A DNA stretch of 64,000 nucleotides, from NCBI GenBank assembly GCA_963808615.1, contig CAWEGV010000002.1:124001-188000 (forward strand). Direction: 5' to 3'. Every line of letters begins with the position of its first letter. Position 1 is the first letter of the stretch. Source of the DNA: Palsa-504 sp963808615. Lineage in GTDB: Bacteria; Actinomycetota; Actinomycetes; Streptosporangiales; Streptosporangiaceae. Made by a program: the position numbers and the translations under genes. The notes beneath the pieces were generated by a model that worked only from the letters and a program-made list of their open reading frames with translations, was not told where the DNA came from and searched no databases. Positions 1-8,309 of this stretch are shown piece after piece.

Positions 1-1
1 G

Positions 2-259
2 GTGCGGAACATGACCGCGATAGTAAGCAGCTCACGGGCCAGGTCGACCTGGTTCACCGGCGCGGCAGGCCTGCTGATGCTGGTCGCGGCGGTCGTGATG
101 ATGGTCTGCGCCGCTCCGCGGATCCATGCCGTCCGGCACGAGTCCCCCGCTCGCGACCGGCTGGCCTCGTGGGTCTGGACCACTCCCGAGCACTGGGTCC
201 GGGGCACGCCAGGCAGCGACCACGGCTTCACCAGGACCGTCTGGGCGCCGGTTCCCTGA
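2..259 (+). CDS. Putative small membrane protein, possibly cut by window edge
   Basis: Reads 85 residues from a GTG at base 2, or 82 from the in-frame ATG at 11; it may also continue from outside the window. One hydrophobic stretch at about residues 18-38 looks like a single membrane span, followed by a basic, tryptophan-containing tail. The family is not recognised. Its last 32 bases overlap the 3' end of the convergent methyltransferase gene, which is possible but weakens the call. Function unknown. Confidence 0.4.
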   Translation: MRNMTAIVSSSRARSTWFTGAAGLLMLVAAVVMMVCAAPRIHAVRHESPARDRLASWVWTTPEHWVRGTPGSDHGFTRTVWAPVP

Positions 260-938
260 GTCGGGCGACGAACACGTACTCCCGGCTCTCGTCGCCGAAC
301 GGCTCCCGGCCGAAGCCCCCGTACAGCGCCTCGACCTCGAGGCCGGCCACGTCGAGCAGCCCGAGCCACTCGTTCCTGGTCGCCCACCACACCGAGCTTC
401 GCGCCCCGCTGTCCAGCGTGAGATCGATCCGGTTGTCGCCTACCGCGTACCGGACGGTGTGCGGTACCGGCCCGGCCTGCGGCCGGCCGTCCAGCCGCGC
501 CGCGATCGCGTGGTCGAAGGCAAAGGCGTTCCACGCGAACCGCCCGGACGGGCGCAGCGCGGCGGCCACCCGCTCGAAGGTACGCCGCCGGTCCTGCCAC
601 GCCGGCAGGTGCAGAAGCGCGCGGAACGGGCAGTAGATGAGCCCGGCGGGCTCGGTGAGCGTGAAGTCCCGCATGTCGCCCTGGCGTAGGTCCAGCGTCA
701 CGCCCGCGGACGCCGCGCGGTCCCGGGCCTGAGCCAGCATGGCGGGGGAGGAGTCGATGCCGATCACCGGTCGGCCGGTGGCCCGCGCCACCGGAATGGC
801 GACCCTCCCGCTCCCGACCGCCAGCTCGACCAGCGGCCCGTCCGCCTCCCGCGCGAGCCCGACGTAGAAGCCGACATCGGCGGTCATCTCCGCCGACCAC
901 TCGTCGTACCGGTCCGCGAACGCCTCGTCCCAGCTCAT
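228..938 (-). CDS. Class I SAM-dependent methyltransferase
   Basis: A 236-residue protein with the Rossmann-type SAM-binding fold. Motif I (VELAVGSGRVAIPVA) lies at about residues 37-51, and the acidic ribose-binding segment GIDSS at 60-64. A later DMRDF segment fits the adenine-contact motif. Its N-terminus (FADRYDEW) resembles small-molecule methyltransferases of this group. The substrate cannot be told from sequence. The start ATG at 938 begins the conserved N-terminus. No partner gene is obvious; the DinB gene upstream on the same strand is 115 bases away. Confidence 0.85.
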   Translation of the reverse strand: MSWDEAFADRYDEWSAEMTADVGFYVGLAREADGPLVELAVGSGRVAIPVARATGRPVIGIDSSPAMLAQARDRAASAGVTLDLRQGDMRDFTLTEPAGLIYCPFRALLHLPAWQDRRRTFERVAAALRPSGRFAWNAFAFDHAIAARLDGRPQAGPVPHTVRYAVGDNRIDLTLDSGARSSVWWATRNEWLGLLDVAGLEVEALYGGFGREPFGDESREYVFVARLREPAPRRSW

Positions 939-1053
939 GGTCCAAGCGTAAGGCCGGACGTGGACGAGGACCTGCGCGCCGCTCTCCGGAAGCCCGGATC
1001 CGCCAGGCCTCGCGTGGTGAGCGCGGCAGTGCCGGTCCCTCAGCGTCGGTCCC

Positions 1054-1548
1054 TCAGCGCAGGCCGAGGCCGGTCACGCCGTCCAGGAACTCGCGGGCGA
1101 TCTCCAGATGACCCGAATGCGCCGCGGTCTCCTCGATCATGTGCAGGATCACCACACTGACGCTGGGTATCTCCTCGCCGACGTGGCGGCCACGCGGCAC
1201 ATCCGACAGGCTGAGCCCGGCGAGTATCTCATTGGCCCGGTCACACTGCGCCCGGTAATAGCCGAGCACATCTGACGACGGGCGATTGCAGGTGAAGGTC
1301 ATGTTGGGGTGATACGGCGGCCGGCCCTCATCCCACGGCAGGTCGGGATACACCCCCGCGACTACCTCCTGGAACCAGTGCCGCTCCGCATTGCCCAGGT
1401 GCTCGATCACGCCCGCGACCGTCCAGCCCGACGGAACGACCGGCGAATGCCAGGCCTCCTCGGTCAGTCCCTCGACGATGGCTCGCACCGAGGACCGCTG
1501 GTATTCCAGGCATTCGAGAAGCTCGCCCCTGATGTCATGGTCAGTCAT
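1054..1548 (-). CDS. DinB / DUF664 family protein
   Basis: About 164 residues from the ATG at 1548, which has a GGAGG Shine-Dalgarno sequence seven bases upstream; an upstream ATG at 1602 adds 18 unconvincing residues. The protein has the four-helix DinB-like layout with spaced histidines (IEHLGNAERHW, then HMIEETAAHSGHLE) that bind a divalent metal in this superfamily. Actinobacterial members include thiol-dependent transferases using mycothiol or bacillithiol, but the substrate of this one is unknown. It is probably a single-gene transcription unit. Confidence 0.85.
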   Translation of the reverse strand: MTDHDIRGELLECLEYQRSSVRAIVEGLTEEAWHSPVVPSGWTVAGVIEHLGNAERHWFQEVVAGVYPDLPWDEGRPPYHPNMTFTCNRPSSDVLGYYRAQCDRANEILAGLSLSDVPRGRHVGEEIPSVSVVILHMIEETAAHSGHLEIAREFLDGVTGLGLR

Positions 1549-1779
1549 CTTCGCCTCCTCGCTCTGGCCTAGGTCAGGACGCGCGCACCATGGCTGTTTC
1601 ATCGCTCGGTTACGGCACCATTGTCGGCTGGCGGGCCGTGAACCTCAGCTGCTGGCCTCCCTGACCGGGCTGAGCGGCCGGGATCCCTCGCCTTTAGTCG
1701 ATCCAGGATGCCAAAATGACAGAATGTCACGGCGAGTCGTCACCCCGACGGGCCCGCGGGACTGGCCCCTGCGTCCCCC

Positions 1780-2691
1780 ATGTCCGCCGTGGCCCCCATG
1801 ACCCCTACGGCCCCCGCCCGCAGCCGCCGGGCCGCCGAGGCCTGGCGGGTCGCCGCGGTCGCGATCTTGCTCGCGGTCATGGCGGCCGGGCTGCGGGTCC
1901 GCGGCACCTTCTCGAACGGCTCGAATCCGACCACGCTGGGCGCCAGCGGGGCGGTCCTGGCCACCGCGCTGTACGCCGCCGAAGGCGTGGCCCTCGCGGC
2001 CTTCATCATCCTCCTGGTCTCGGCGCGGCCGCAGCGCAAGCCCAAGCGCGACGAGACCGAGCCCCCGCGGCCGCCCCTGCCCTGGTGGGCCAAGACCCTC
2101 GGCCTGCTGCTGGCCGTGGTCGCGATCGTCACCCCGTTCGCCGTGCTGTTCACGCGGCACACCCGCAAGACCCCCGTGCGGCCGCTGCCGGGCGCCCCGG
2201 GCAGCGGTTCGTTCGGGCTGACCGCGCCGCAGGCCCCGGGCTCGGCCTGGCCGGTCATCGCGGGCATGGTGGTCGCGATCGCCGTGGTGCTCGCGCTGAC
2301 CGTGCTGTCCCGCCGCAGGCGCGCGCCCGACGCGCCGCGGGACCGGGACCGCAGGCTGGCGGGGCTGCTGGAGAGCCTGGCCGCCGGCCGCGGCGCGCTG
2401 ATCGCGGGCAGGGAGCCCAGGGAGGCGATCATCGCGTGCTACGTGGCCATGGAGCGCGGGTTCGCGGCGGCCGGATCGGCGCCGGCCGCCGCCGACACCC
2501 CGGCCGAGGTGCTGACCCGGGCCAGCGAGGCCGGGCTGGTCAGGTCGGGTTCGGCCGGGACGCTGACCGGCCTGTTCCGCCGGGCCAGATACAGCAGCGA
2601 GCCGATGACCAGCGCCGACTCGGCCGCGGCCGCGGCCGCCCTGGACCAGATGCGCGGCGACCTCACCCAGACCGCGGCCGTCCCGTCATGA
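1780..2691 (+). CDS. DUF4129 membrane protein of a MoxR operon
   Basis: About 303 residues. Three hydrophobic segments (about residues 23-38, 60-82 and 103-123) and a fourth near 165-185 place it in the membrane. The C-terminal 100 residues contain the DUF4129 pattern (YVAMERGF, DTPAEVLTRA, LFRRARYS). It opens a run of five overlapping genes; its stop TGA shares bases with the next start ATG. In known families DUF4129 proteins accompany MoxR ATPases and DUF58 proteins and often transglutaminases, suggesting an envelope-assembly or protein-maturation role. An alternative start is the ATG at 1798. Confidence 0.85.
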   Translation: MSAVAPMTPTAPARSRRAAEAWRVAAVAILLAVMAAGLRVRGTFSNGSNPTTLGASGAVLATALYAAEGVALAAFIILLVSARPQRKPKRDETEPPRPPLPWWAKTLGLLLAVVAIVTPFAVLFTRHTRKTPVRPLPGAPGSGSFGLTAPQAPGSAWPVIAGMVVAIAVVLALTVLSRRRRAPDAPRDRDRRLAGLLESLAAGRGALIAGREPREAIIACYVAMERGFAAAGSAPAAADTPAEVLTRASEAGLVRSGSAGTLTGLFRRARYSSEPMTSADSAAAAAALDQMRGDLTQTAAVPS

Positions 2692-3143
2692 GACGCCCCC
2701 GCCTGGCCGCTGCCGCCGCCCTGACCGGGACCGGCGCGGTGCTCGCCGCGGGGTACGCCGCGGGCGGCCCCGCCGGGCTGGTCGACGCGGCCTCGGTCGC
2801 CACCCTCGGCGTCCTGATCGTGGCGCGCGGGACCTTGCGGGGGCCCAGACCACGGCCCGTTCGGCTTAAAGACCTGCGGCGAGATCCGCAGCAGCGGCCG
2901 GCGGTCCGTGCGGCGGACTTCCCCGCGTTCGCCAAGATCTCCTCGGACCTGGAATGGGCGCAGCTGTCCCGGCGCGACTACGAGCACCTGCTGCGCCCGA
3001 CGCTGGCCCGGCTGGCCGCGGCCCTGGGCCGGGAGCAGGCGGTGGACCTGGCCGGGCCGCCCGCCGGAGACGGCGACGGGCCCGGCGTGGACCGGGCCAC
3101 GCTGGAACGCATCGTGGCCCAGCTGGAAGGGGGGCAGCGGTGA
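2688..3143 (+). CDS. Small hypothetical protein between DUF4129 and MoxR
   Basis: About 151 residues starting at the ATG that overlaps the DUF4129 stop (ATGA). Hydrophobic segments at about residues 8-26 and 30-45 suggest two membrane passes or a signal anchor, followed by a cytosolic helical region (DFPAFAKISSDLEWAQLSRR). Its stop overlaps the GTG of the moxR gene. The position and size are typical of the poorly conserved small gene in actinobacterial MoxR operons. I do not recognise a named family. Confidence 0.75.
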   Translation: MRRPRLAAAAALTGTGAVLAAGYAAGGPAGLVDAASVATLGVLIVARGTLRGPRPRPVRLKDLRRDPQQRPAVRAADFPAFAKISSDLEWAQLSRRDYEHLLRPTLARLAAALGREQAVDLAGPPAGDGDGPGVDRATLERIVAQLEGGQR

Positions 3144-4111
3144 CCAAGGTAGCCACCGGGCCGGTCGCGGAGACGGCGCTGCTGTGCGGCCGGGTGCTGG
3201 CCGAGGTGGAGCAGGTCATCGTGGGCAAGCCGGACGCCGTCCGGACCGTGCTGCTGGGCGTGCTGGCCTCGGGTCACATCCTCATCGAGGACCTGCCGGG
3301 GCTGGGCAAGACGCTGCTGGCCCGCACGTTCGCCGCGGTGCTGGGGCTGGAGTTCACCCGGGTGCAGTTCACCCCGGACATGCTGCCGGCCGACCTGACC
3401 GGGGCCATGGTGCTGGACCTGGGCTCGGGGGAGGCGGTGTTCCGGCCGGGGCCGGTGTTCACCGGGCTGCTGCTGGCCGATGAGATCAACCGGACCCCGC
3501 CCAAGACACAGGCGGCGCTGCTGGAGGCGATGGCCGAGGGGCAGGTCAGCGTGGACGGGGTGACCCGGCCGCTGCCGCGGCCGTTCGTCGTGCTGGCCAC
3601 CGATAACCCGATCGAGTACGAGGGCACCTACCCGCTGCCCGAGGCGCAGCTGGACCGGTTCACCGCCCGGGTCAGCCTGGGCTACCTCGACGCCGGCGGG
3701 GAGGCGGAGATGGCCCGGCGGCGGCTGGCCCGCGGGTCCGCGCCGCCAGCCCCGGCCCAGGTCACCGACGCCGGGCGGCTGCTGGCCATGCGCGAGTCGC
3801 TGGAGGAGGTGCAGCTGCACCCGGACCTGCTCGGCTACGTGGTGGCCCTGGTGCAGGCGACCCGGGCCCACCCGCAGGTCTCCGTGGGTGCCTCGCCGCG
3901 CGGCACGCTGGCGGTGATCCAGCTGGCCCGCGGCCACGCCGTGCTGGACGGCCGCGACTACGTCACCCCCGAAGACATCAAGGCCGTCGCGGTGCCCGCC
4001 CTGGCGCACCGCATGGTGCTCCGCCCGGAGATGTGGGTCCGCCAGATCACCAGCCAGGACATCACCGCCGAGGTCCTGGCCAGCACCCCCGTCCCCCGGG
4101 GACCCGCGTGA
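3140..4111 (+). CDS. MoxR family AAA+ ATPase
   Basis: 323 residues from the GTG at 3140, which overlaps the previous stop. Walker A (LPGLGKTLL) lies at about residues 52-60, Walker B (LLADEIN) at 110-116 and sensor 1 (ATDNP) at 153-157; the C-terminal lid carries the family signature ASPRGTLA. MoxR ATPases act as chaperones that mature or insert metal into partner proteins, usually the DUF58/vWA-like protein encoded beside them. Here that partner follows immediately with a GTGA overlap, so the two are almost certainly translationally coupled. Confidence 0.95.
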   Translation: MTKVATGPVAETALLCGRVLAEVEQVIVGKPDAVRTVLLGVLASGHILIEDLPGLGKTLLARTFAAVLGLEFTRVQFTPDMLPADLTGAMVLDLGSGEAVFRPGPVFTGLLLADEINRTPPKTQAALLEAMAEGQVSVDGVTRPLPRPFVVLATDNPIEYEGTYPLPEAQLDRFTARVSLGYLDAGGEAEMARRRLARGSAPPAPAQVTDAGRLLAMRESLEEVQLHPDLLGYVVALVQATRAHPQVSVGASPRGTLAVIQLARGHAVLDGRDYVTPEDIKAVAVPALAHRMVLRPEMWVRQITSQDITAEVLASTPVPRGPA

Positions 4112-5484
4112 GACGACCATTTCTTAACCGAACGATCCGTGGTGCGTCCGGCCCGCCCCCTGGCCCCGAGCCCACGGCCCGAACGGTCCCCGGCTCGACG
4201 GCCCGCTGGTACCCGGCTGCCCGGGCGCGGAGCATGGCCACCGCGGCGCTGCTGGCCCTGGCCGCCGCGATCGTGACCGGCCACGCCGCGCTGGTGCTGC
4301 TGGCCGCGCCCGCGCTGGCCGCGCTCGCGCTGCTGCCGCGCCGCCGGCCCGCCGGGCTGGCCGTCGACGTCACGCTGTCCGGCACGCGCTGTTTCGAGGG
4401 CGAGGACGTGACGGTCACCGCGACCGTCCGCGTGGCCGGCGCGCAACCCCTGGACGAGATCACGATCGAGCTGCAGACCGCGCCGCAGGTCAGCCTGGCC
4501 GACGGTGAGCCGGGGCCGCGGACCCGGGTCTACGTGCGCGCCGGGCAGGCCACCGCCCGGTGGGTGGTGCACGCCGACCGGTGGGGCCGGTACCCGCCCG
4601 GCACGGTCCGGGTCACCGGCCGGGCCGGCGCGTTCGAGACATCGGTCTCGGCTGGCCTGGACCCGCTGGAGGTGTTCCCCCGGCCGGCCCGGCTGCGGCC
4701 CCGGCTGGTGCCCGCCGAACTGCTGCGCCGGATCGGCGAGCACACCGGCCGGGCCATCGGCGAGGGCGTCGAGTTCGCGGGCCTGCGGCCCTACCAGCCC
4801 GGCGACCAGCTGCGGGACGTCAACCGGGCGGTCAGCCTCCGCCGCGGCCAGCTGCACGTCAACCAGCGGGCCGCCGCGCGGGCCGCGGACCTGGTGGTGA
4901 TGATCGACGCGTTCGGCGATTCCGGCCCGGTATCGCAGGCCTGCCTGGACGTGGCCGTGCACGGAGCGGCGGCGCTGGTCACCGCCTACCTGCGGGTCAG
5001 CGACCGGGTGGGGCTGGTGGTGCTGGGCGGCATGCTGCGCTGGTTCGGGCCCGCCGCCGGCGACCGGCAGTTCTACCGCATCGCCGAGATGATGCTCGCG
5101 GCCCGCTACGACAGCTGGGTCACCCCCGATGTCGGCCGGATTCCGCGCACCGCGCTGCCGCCGGGCACGCTCGTGGTGGTGTTCTCGCCGCTGCTCGACC
5201 CCCGGGGGTTCGGCGCCATCAGTGACCTGCGGCAGCGCGGGTTCCCGCTCATCGTGGTGGACACGCTGCGGGACGAGCCGCCCGCGGGCAGCCGTCCCGA
5301 CACCCGGCTCGCGCTGCGGCTGTGGCGGCTGGACCGGGCCGCCACCCGTTCGGCCCTGCGGACGCTCGGGGTCCCGGTGCTCCGCTGGGAGGCCGGCACC
5401 GAACTCGACAGCGTCCTCGCCCCCCTCCGCCAGCCGCCCCCGGGCGCCCGTCGCGCCGCCCTCACCCCGGCGGCCCGGCCATGA
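4108..5484 (+). CDS. DUF58 domain protein, MoxR partner
   Basis: 458 residues from the GTG overlapping the moxR stop. After an unusual basic, proline-rich N-terminus (about residues 1-42), two hydrophobic helices at about 43-80 anchor it. The DUF58 signature (LRPYQPGDQLRDVNR) and a vWA-like strand (VVMIDAFGDS) follow. DUF58 proteins are the usual clients or adaptors of MoxR. The N-terminal codons 6-13 contain a copy of the dispersed CCGAACGATCCGTGGT motif, so this N-terminus may derive from a repeat insertion; a later start such as the ATG at 4234 is an alternative. Confidence 0.9.
   Translation: MRRPFLNRTIRGASGPPPGPEPTARTVPGSTARWYPAARARSMATAALLALAAAIVTGHAALVLLAAPALAALALLPRRRPAGLAVDVTLSGTRCFEGEDVTVTATVRVAGAQPLDEITIELQTAPQVSLADGEPGPRTRVYVRAGQATARWVVHADRWGRYPPGTVRVTGRAGAFETSVSAGLDPLEVFPRPARLRPRLVPAELLRRIGEHTGRAIGEGVEFAGLRPYQPGDQLRDVNRAVSLRRGQLHVNQRAAARAADLVVMIDAFGDSGPVSQACLDVAVHGAAALVTAYLRVSDRVGLVVLGGMLRWFGPAAGDRQFYRIAEMMLAARYDSWVTPDVGRIPRTALPPGTLVVVFSPLLDPRGFGAISDLRQRGFPLIVVDTLRDEPPAGSRPDTRLALRLWRLDRAATRSALRTLGVPVLRWEAGTELDSVLAPLRQPPPGARRAALTPAARP
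4125..4146 (+). repeat. Copy 1 of dispersed CCGAACGG-type motif
   Basis: Reads CCGAACGATCCGTGGTGCG after a T-rich lead. It is a diverged copy of the motif found intergenically at 27751, 33001, 33038, 36662, 52344 and 59587, always in this orientation. This is the only copy inside an apparent coding region, at the very start of the DUF58 gene. Confidence 0.55.
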
Positions 5485-6173
5485 CCCACCCGACCCCGAG
5501 CCCGACCCCTAGCCCCAGGCCTGGCGGCCCGGGCCCGAGCTCGACCCCCAGCCCCAGCCCTAGCCCCGGCGGCCCGCGCCCGACCCTCAGCCTCAGCCCC
5601 AGCCCCCCCGGCCCGCGCCCGCGCCTGTTCATGATCACGAAGGGTTTTCGGTCTGGCCGGACTCAAAAGTCTTCGCGATCATGGAAAATCACCGTTCGCG
5701 GCGTGGGCGTGGCGCTGGGCCTGCTCACCGTGGCCTGGCCGCTGGCCTGGGCGCCGGCCGGGGCGTACGCGGTGGCCGTCGCGGGTGCCCTCGCGGTGCT
5801 CGGCGCGGCCGTCACCGGCTGGCGCAGCGGCCCCGCGCTCGCCGCGGCGGCCGCGATCGTGGTCTCCGCCTTGTCCCGGGCCGGGACGGCCGTCCTGGCC
5901 GCCGAGGGCCTGTTCATCTTGTGCTACCTGATCGCGGCCGACGCCCCGCGGGGCCTGAACCACGGCGCCTCGGGAGCCGGGCCCGGCTCTTCGGCGTCGT
6001 GGGAACGGTGGCTCGGGAGCCAGGTCCGCCTGGGCGTGGCCGGCCTCATCGGCAGCGGCGCTGTCCTGGCCGCGCTGGCCTTGCACCAGGCGAGCGCGGC
6101 GTGGCTGGCCGTGGCCGGGCTGGTCGCCGCGGCCGCCGCCTACCTCATCGCCCTGCCGCGCTCGCCGACCTGA
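5481..6173 (+). CDS. Hypothetical membrane protein, last gene of MoxR operon
   Basis: About 230 residues, starting at the ATG overlapping the DUF58 stop. The N-terminal 50 residues are a low-complexity Pro/Ser repeat (PSPTPSPRPGG pattern). A basic linker follows, encoded partly by an imperfect inverted repeat, then three to five hydrophobic segments from about residue 73 onward. The family is not recognised. Placement suggests an accessory membrane component of the DUF4129/MoxR/DUF58 system; the low-complexity head may be dispensable. Confidence 0.7.
   Translation: MTHPTPSPTPSPRPGGPGPSSTPSPSPSPGGPRPTLSLSPSPPGPRPRLFMITKGFRSGRTQKSSRSWKITVRGVGVALGLLTVAWPLAWAPAGAYAVAVAGALAVLGAAVTGWRSGPALAAAAAIVVSALSRAGTAVLAAEGLFILCYLIAADAPRGLNHGASGAGPGSSASWERWLGSQVRLGVAGLIGSGAVLAALALHQASAAWLAVAGLVAAAAAYLIALPRSPT
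5630..5683. repeat. Inverted repeat inside a coding region
   Basis: Arms CATGATCACGAAG (5630-5642) and CTTCGCGATCATG (5671-5683) are complementary with one mismatch and flank a 28-base loop. The element has more A and T than its surroundings and is read through in frame by the hypothetical membrane-protein gene. It looks like an inserted palindromic repeat rather than original coding sequence. Confidence 0.6.
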
Positions 6174-6182
6174 ACCCTTGCC

Positions 6183-6779
6183 TCACCCCAGCTGACGGTC
6201 CCGGTAGGCGCGCATCTTCGACCGGGCGCCGCAGACCTGCATGGAACACCATCTGGACCGGGCGGACGCGGACCGGTCGTAGAACGCCCAGCCGCACAGC
6301 TGGCCCGGGCAGCTCTTCAGGCGCTCCCACGTGCCGACGGCGCCGGCCTCGGCGATCGCGATGGCCACGCTGCCGACGACCCGGGCGAAGGGATCATGAT
6401 CGGCGCTCACCAGGGCGACCCCGCCCGCGGGATCGATGGCCGGGGCCAGCCGGCAGCAGGCCAGGGCCACGCTCAGGCGGCTGGCGGCCTCCGCGTCCGC
6501 CCGCCCGTCGGTGTGCGCCGCGAGCACCTGCCTGATCGCCTCACGCAACTCCACCAGCGCGCGGTGTTCCGCCCCGGTGAGCGGCCCATCCGCGGACCGC
6601 AGGCCCCCAGCCTGGAGCCATCGGGTGGCGTCCGCTGCCGTGCCGAGCAGGTCCTGGCCCAGTTCCGCGTTCAGCGTGTTGACCAGCGCCTGGACCAGCC
6701 GCAGCGAGCCGGGGGCGGGCGCCCGGGAGCCGGGATCGCGCCCCGCTGTGAGAAGCGCTGTATGGTTACCCGATTTCAT
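6183..6779 (-). CDS. CGNR zinc finger / ABATE domain regulator
   Basis: 198 residues. The N-terminal two-thirds fit the ABATE domain (LVNTLNAE near residue 33). The C-terminus is a CGNR-type zinc finger: CPGQLCGWAFYD, then RWCSMQVCGARSK, giving four cysteines. Such proteins are putative stress-responsive transcription regulators in actinobacteria. No Shine-Dalgarno is visible and the start codon sits inside an inverted repeat, so the mRNA may be leaderless and the gene may repress itself. Divergent from the lipoprotein gene at 6882. Confidence 0.85.
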   Translation of the reverse strand: MKSGNHTALLTAGRDPGSRAPAPGSLRLVQALVNTLNAELGQDLLGTAADATRWLQAGGLRSADGPLTGAEHRALVELREAIRQVLAAHTDGRADAEAASRLSVALACCRLAPAIDPAGGVALVSADHDPFARVVGSVAIAIAEAGAVGTWERLKSCPGQLCGWAFYDRSASARSRWCSMQVCGARSKMRAYRDRQLG

Positions 6780-6793
6780 TTCTGTACGGTAAC
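6764..6793. promoter_or_regulatory. Operator-like inverted repeat, copy 1
   Basis: GGTTACC at 6764 and GGTAAC at 6788 face each other, 24 bases start to start. The element covers the start codon of the CGNR regulator (6779). A second copy with identical spacing lies 65 bases away. It is a likely binding site for a dimeric regulator, plausibly the CGNR protein itself. Confidence 0.6.
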
Positions 6794-6828
6794 TGTCTCT
6801 TCGAAACCTCGACCGTCATCACGTATTT

Positions 6829-6859
6829 GGTTACCCTATATGAGTAATGTACGGTAACC
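6829..6859. promoter_or_regulatory. Operator-like inverted repeat, copy 2
   Basis: GGTTACC at 6829 and GGTAACC at 6853, again 24 bases apart; both copies share the right-arm context TGTACGGTAAC. It lies 23-53 bases upstream of the lipoprotein start, over the expected promoter. An AT-rich TATATG occupies the centre and could be a -10 element. Confidence 0.6.
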
Positions 6860-6881
6860 ACGGCAGTCAACGGGGGATGAC

Positions 6882-7367
6882 GTGCTAGCCGGTACGCCAC
6901 GCGCTGCCGTGGTGACCGTACTGGGCGGGTCGCTGTTCCTGGCCGCCTGCGGTCACCCCGCCGCGCCGGTCCCGCCGCCGGTCACCATGTCCTTCTGCGG
7001 CGGCAACCCTCAGGCCACGCCCGACGTCGTGCTGGTGGTCTGCGGCACCAACGACATCACCGCCAGGGACCTGACCTGGACGGCCTGGGGGACGCCGGCC
7101 GCCACCGCGACCGGCACCGCCGTGGTGGACCTGTGCGCCTACACCGACTGCCACACCGGTGCCTACGGCACGGTGCCCATCAGGCTGACCGCCTGGAAGA
7201 TCGTCCGCTGCGCCGGGCAGGCGCGCGCATACTCCAGGCTGCGGTACAAGTTCCCGGACGGCACGCCCTGGCCTGGCGTACCCGCCGATACGAATACCTC
7301 GGGCTTCATTACCGGACCCGATCGGGTCCTGCCGCCCGCCGACCAGACGGTCGACCTGGCCTGCTAG
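6882..7367 (+). CDS. Putative secreted lipoprotein
   Basis: 161 residues from a GTG preceded by GGGGGATGA. A lipoprotein signal peptide ends in the lipobox LAAC (Cys about residue 23), so the mature protein should be lipid-anchored outside the membrane. The mature part has several cysteines (CGGN, VVCGTN, DLCAYTDC, VRCAG, final DLAC) that could form disulfides. No family recognised. Shares a regulatory region with the divergent CGNR regulator. Confidence 0.75.
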   Translation: MLAGTPRAAVVTVLGGSLFLAACGHPAAPVPPPVTMSFCGGNPQATPDVVLVVCGTNDITARDLTWTAWGTPAATATGTAVVDLCAYTDCHTGAYGTVPIRLTAWKIVRCAGQARAYSRLRYKFPDGTPWPGVPADTNTSGFITGPDRVLPPADQTVDLAC

Positions 7368-7405
7368 GGCGTTCCCGGGCGCGCCCGTTCCGCGGCGGTC
7401 CGGTG

Positions 7406-7810
7406 CTAGGCCTGCTCGACGCGGACCATGTTGCCCGCGGGGTCGCGCACGGCGAAGTCGCGGACGCCCCAGAACTGGTTTGCGGGCTCCTGCAGCACCT
7501 CGACGCCGGGCGCGCCGGTGATCTTGTCGAAGGTCGCGTCGAGGTCCTCGCAGCGCAGCTGGATCATGGGCAGCGCGCCCTTGGCCAGCAAGGCCGCGAG
7601 CGCGTCCCCGTCCTCCTGGGAGCGGCCGGCATGCGGCTGCGACAACACGATCGCGACCTCGGGCTGGCTGTCGGTGACCAGGGTGATCCAGCGGAAGCCG
7701 CCGTTGGCGACCTCGTTGCGCACGGTCAGGCCGAGGGTGTCCCGGTAGAAGCTGAGGGCGGCGTCTGGGTCATCGACGGTGACGTGCACGCCGCTGAGTG
7801 AAGTAGTCAT
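7406..7810 (-). CDS. VOC family (glyoxalase/bleomycin-resistance fold) protein
   Basis: 134 residues of one vicinal-oxygen-chelate domain. It shows the typical beginning (VHVTVDDPDAALSFYRDTLGL) and end (FAVRDPAGNMVRVEQ), with a terminal Glu in the usual metal-ligand position. Substrate unknown; the family includes dioxygenases, isomerases and drug-binding resistance proteins. It starts 10 bases after the stop of the AraC-type regulator upstream on the same strand, so the two form an operon. Confidence 0.9.
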   Translation of the reverse strand: MTTSLSGVHVTVDDPDAALSFYRDTLGLTVRNEVANGGFRWITLVTDSQPEVAIVLSQPHAGRSQEDGDALAALLAKGALPMIQLRCEDLDATFDKITGAPGVEVLQEPANQFWGVRDFAVRDPAGNMVRVEQA

Positions 7811-7820
7811 GGCACCGATG

Positions 7821-8309
7821 CTAGGCGGGTGCGGTGACGGAGCGCTTCTCGGAAACTGCTCGGTTCCGCTCGCCCCTGGCCCCCGCCTTGCGCGGGCGGG
7901 TCAGCACCATCGCCTGGCACGGGGACAGGCCGCGAAGCTCGTCGTGGCTGCGGGCACGGTACATGGACGGCGTCTCGCCGACGAGCTCGGTGAACCGGGC
8001 GGAGAAGGAGCCGAGGCTGGTGCAGCCGACCGCGAAGCAGACATCGGTCACGCTCAGGTCGCCGCGGCGCAGCAGCGCCTTGGCCCGCTCGATGCGCCGG
8101 GTCATGAGGTAGGAGTACGGAGTCTCGGAGTACGCCTCGCGGAAGCGGCGGCTGAAGTGCGCCGGCGACATCAGCGCCGTCCGGGCCAGCGCCGGGACGT
8201 CGAGCGGCTGCGCGTACTCGCGGTCCATCCGGTCGCGAGCCCGGCGCAGCCGGCGCAGCTCGTCGAGGTCGGCCCTCATGGTCCCATTCTGCACTCCTGC
8301 GCTGACCAC
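7821..8309 (-). CDS. AraC family transcriptional regulator
   Basis: Up to 162 residues from a GTG at 8309; the ATG at 8279 (MRADLDELRRLRRARD) is an equally good start. The protein consists essentially of the double helix-turn-helix AraC domain: DVPALARTALMSPAHFSRRF and then LSVTDVCFAVGCTSLGSFSARF. It has no separate ligand domain, so it may sense through another protein or act constitutively. It is co-transcribed with the VOC gene and probably controls that operon. Confidence 0.9.
   Translation of the reverse strand: MVSAGVQNGTMRADLDELRRLRRARDRMDREYAQPLDVPALARTALMSPAHFSRRFREAYSETPYSYLMTRRIERAKALLRRGDLSVTDVCFAVGCTSLGSFSARFTELVGETPSMYRARSHDELRGLSPCQAMVLTRPRKAGARGERNRAVSEKRSVTAPA

Noticed and set aside
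1716..2160. Long alternative frames (Arg/Gly/Pro-rich) over the DUF4129, MoxR, phaC and GcvT-like genes
   Set aside because: Shadows caused by high GC content; they lack family motifs and overlap clear genes completely.
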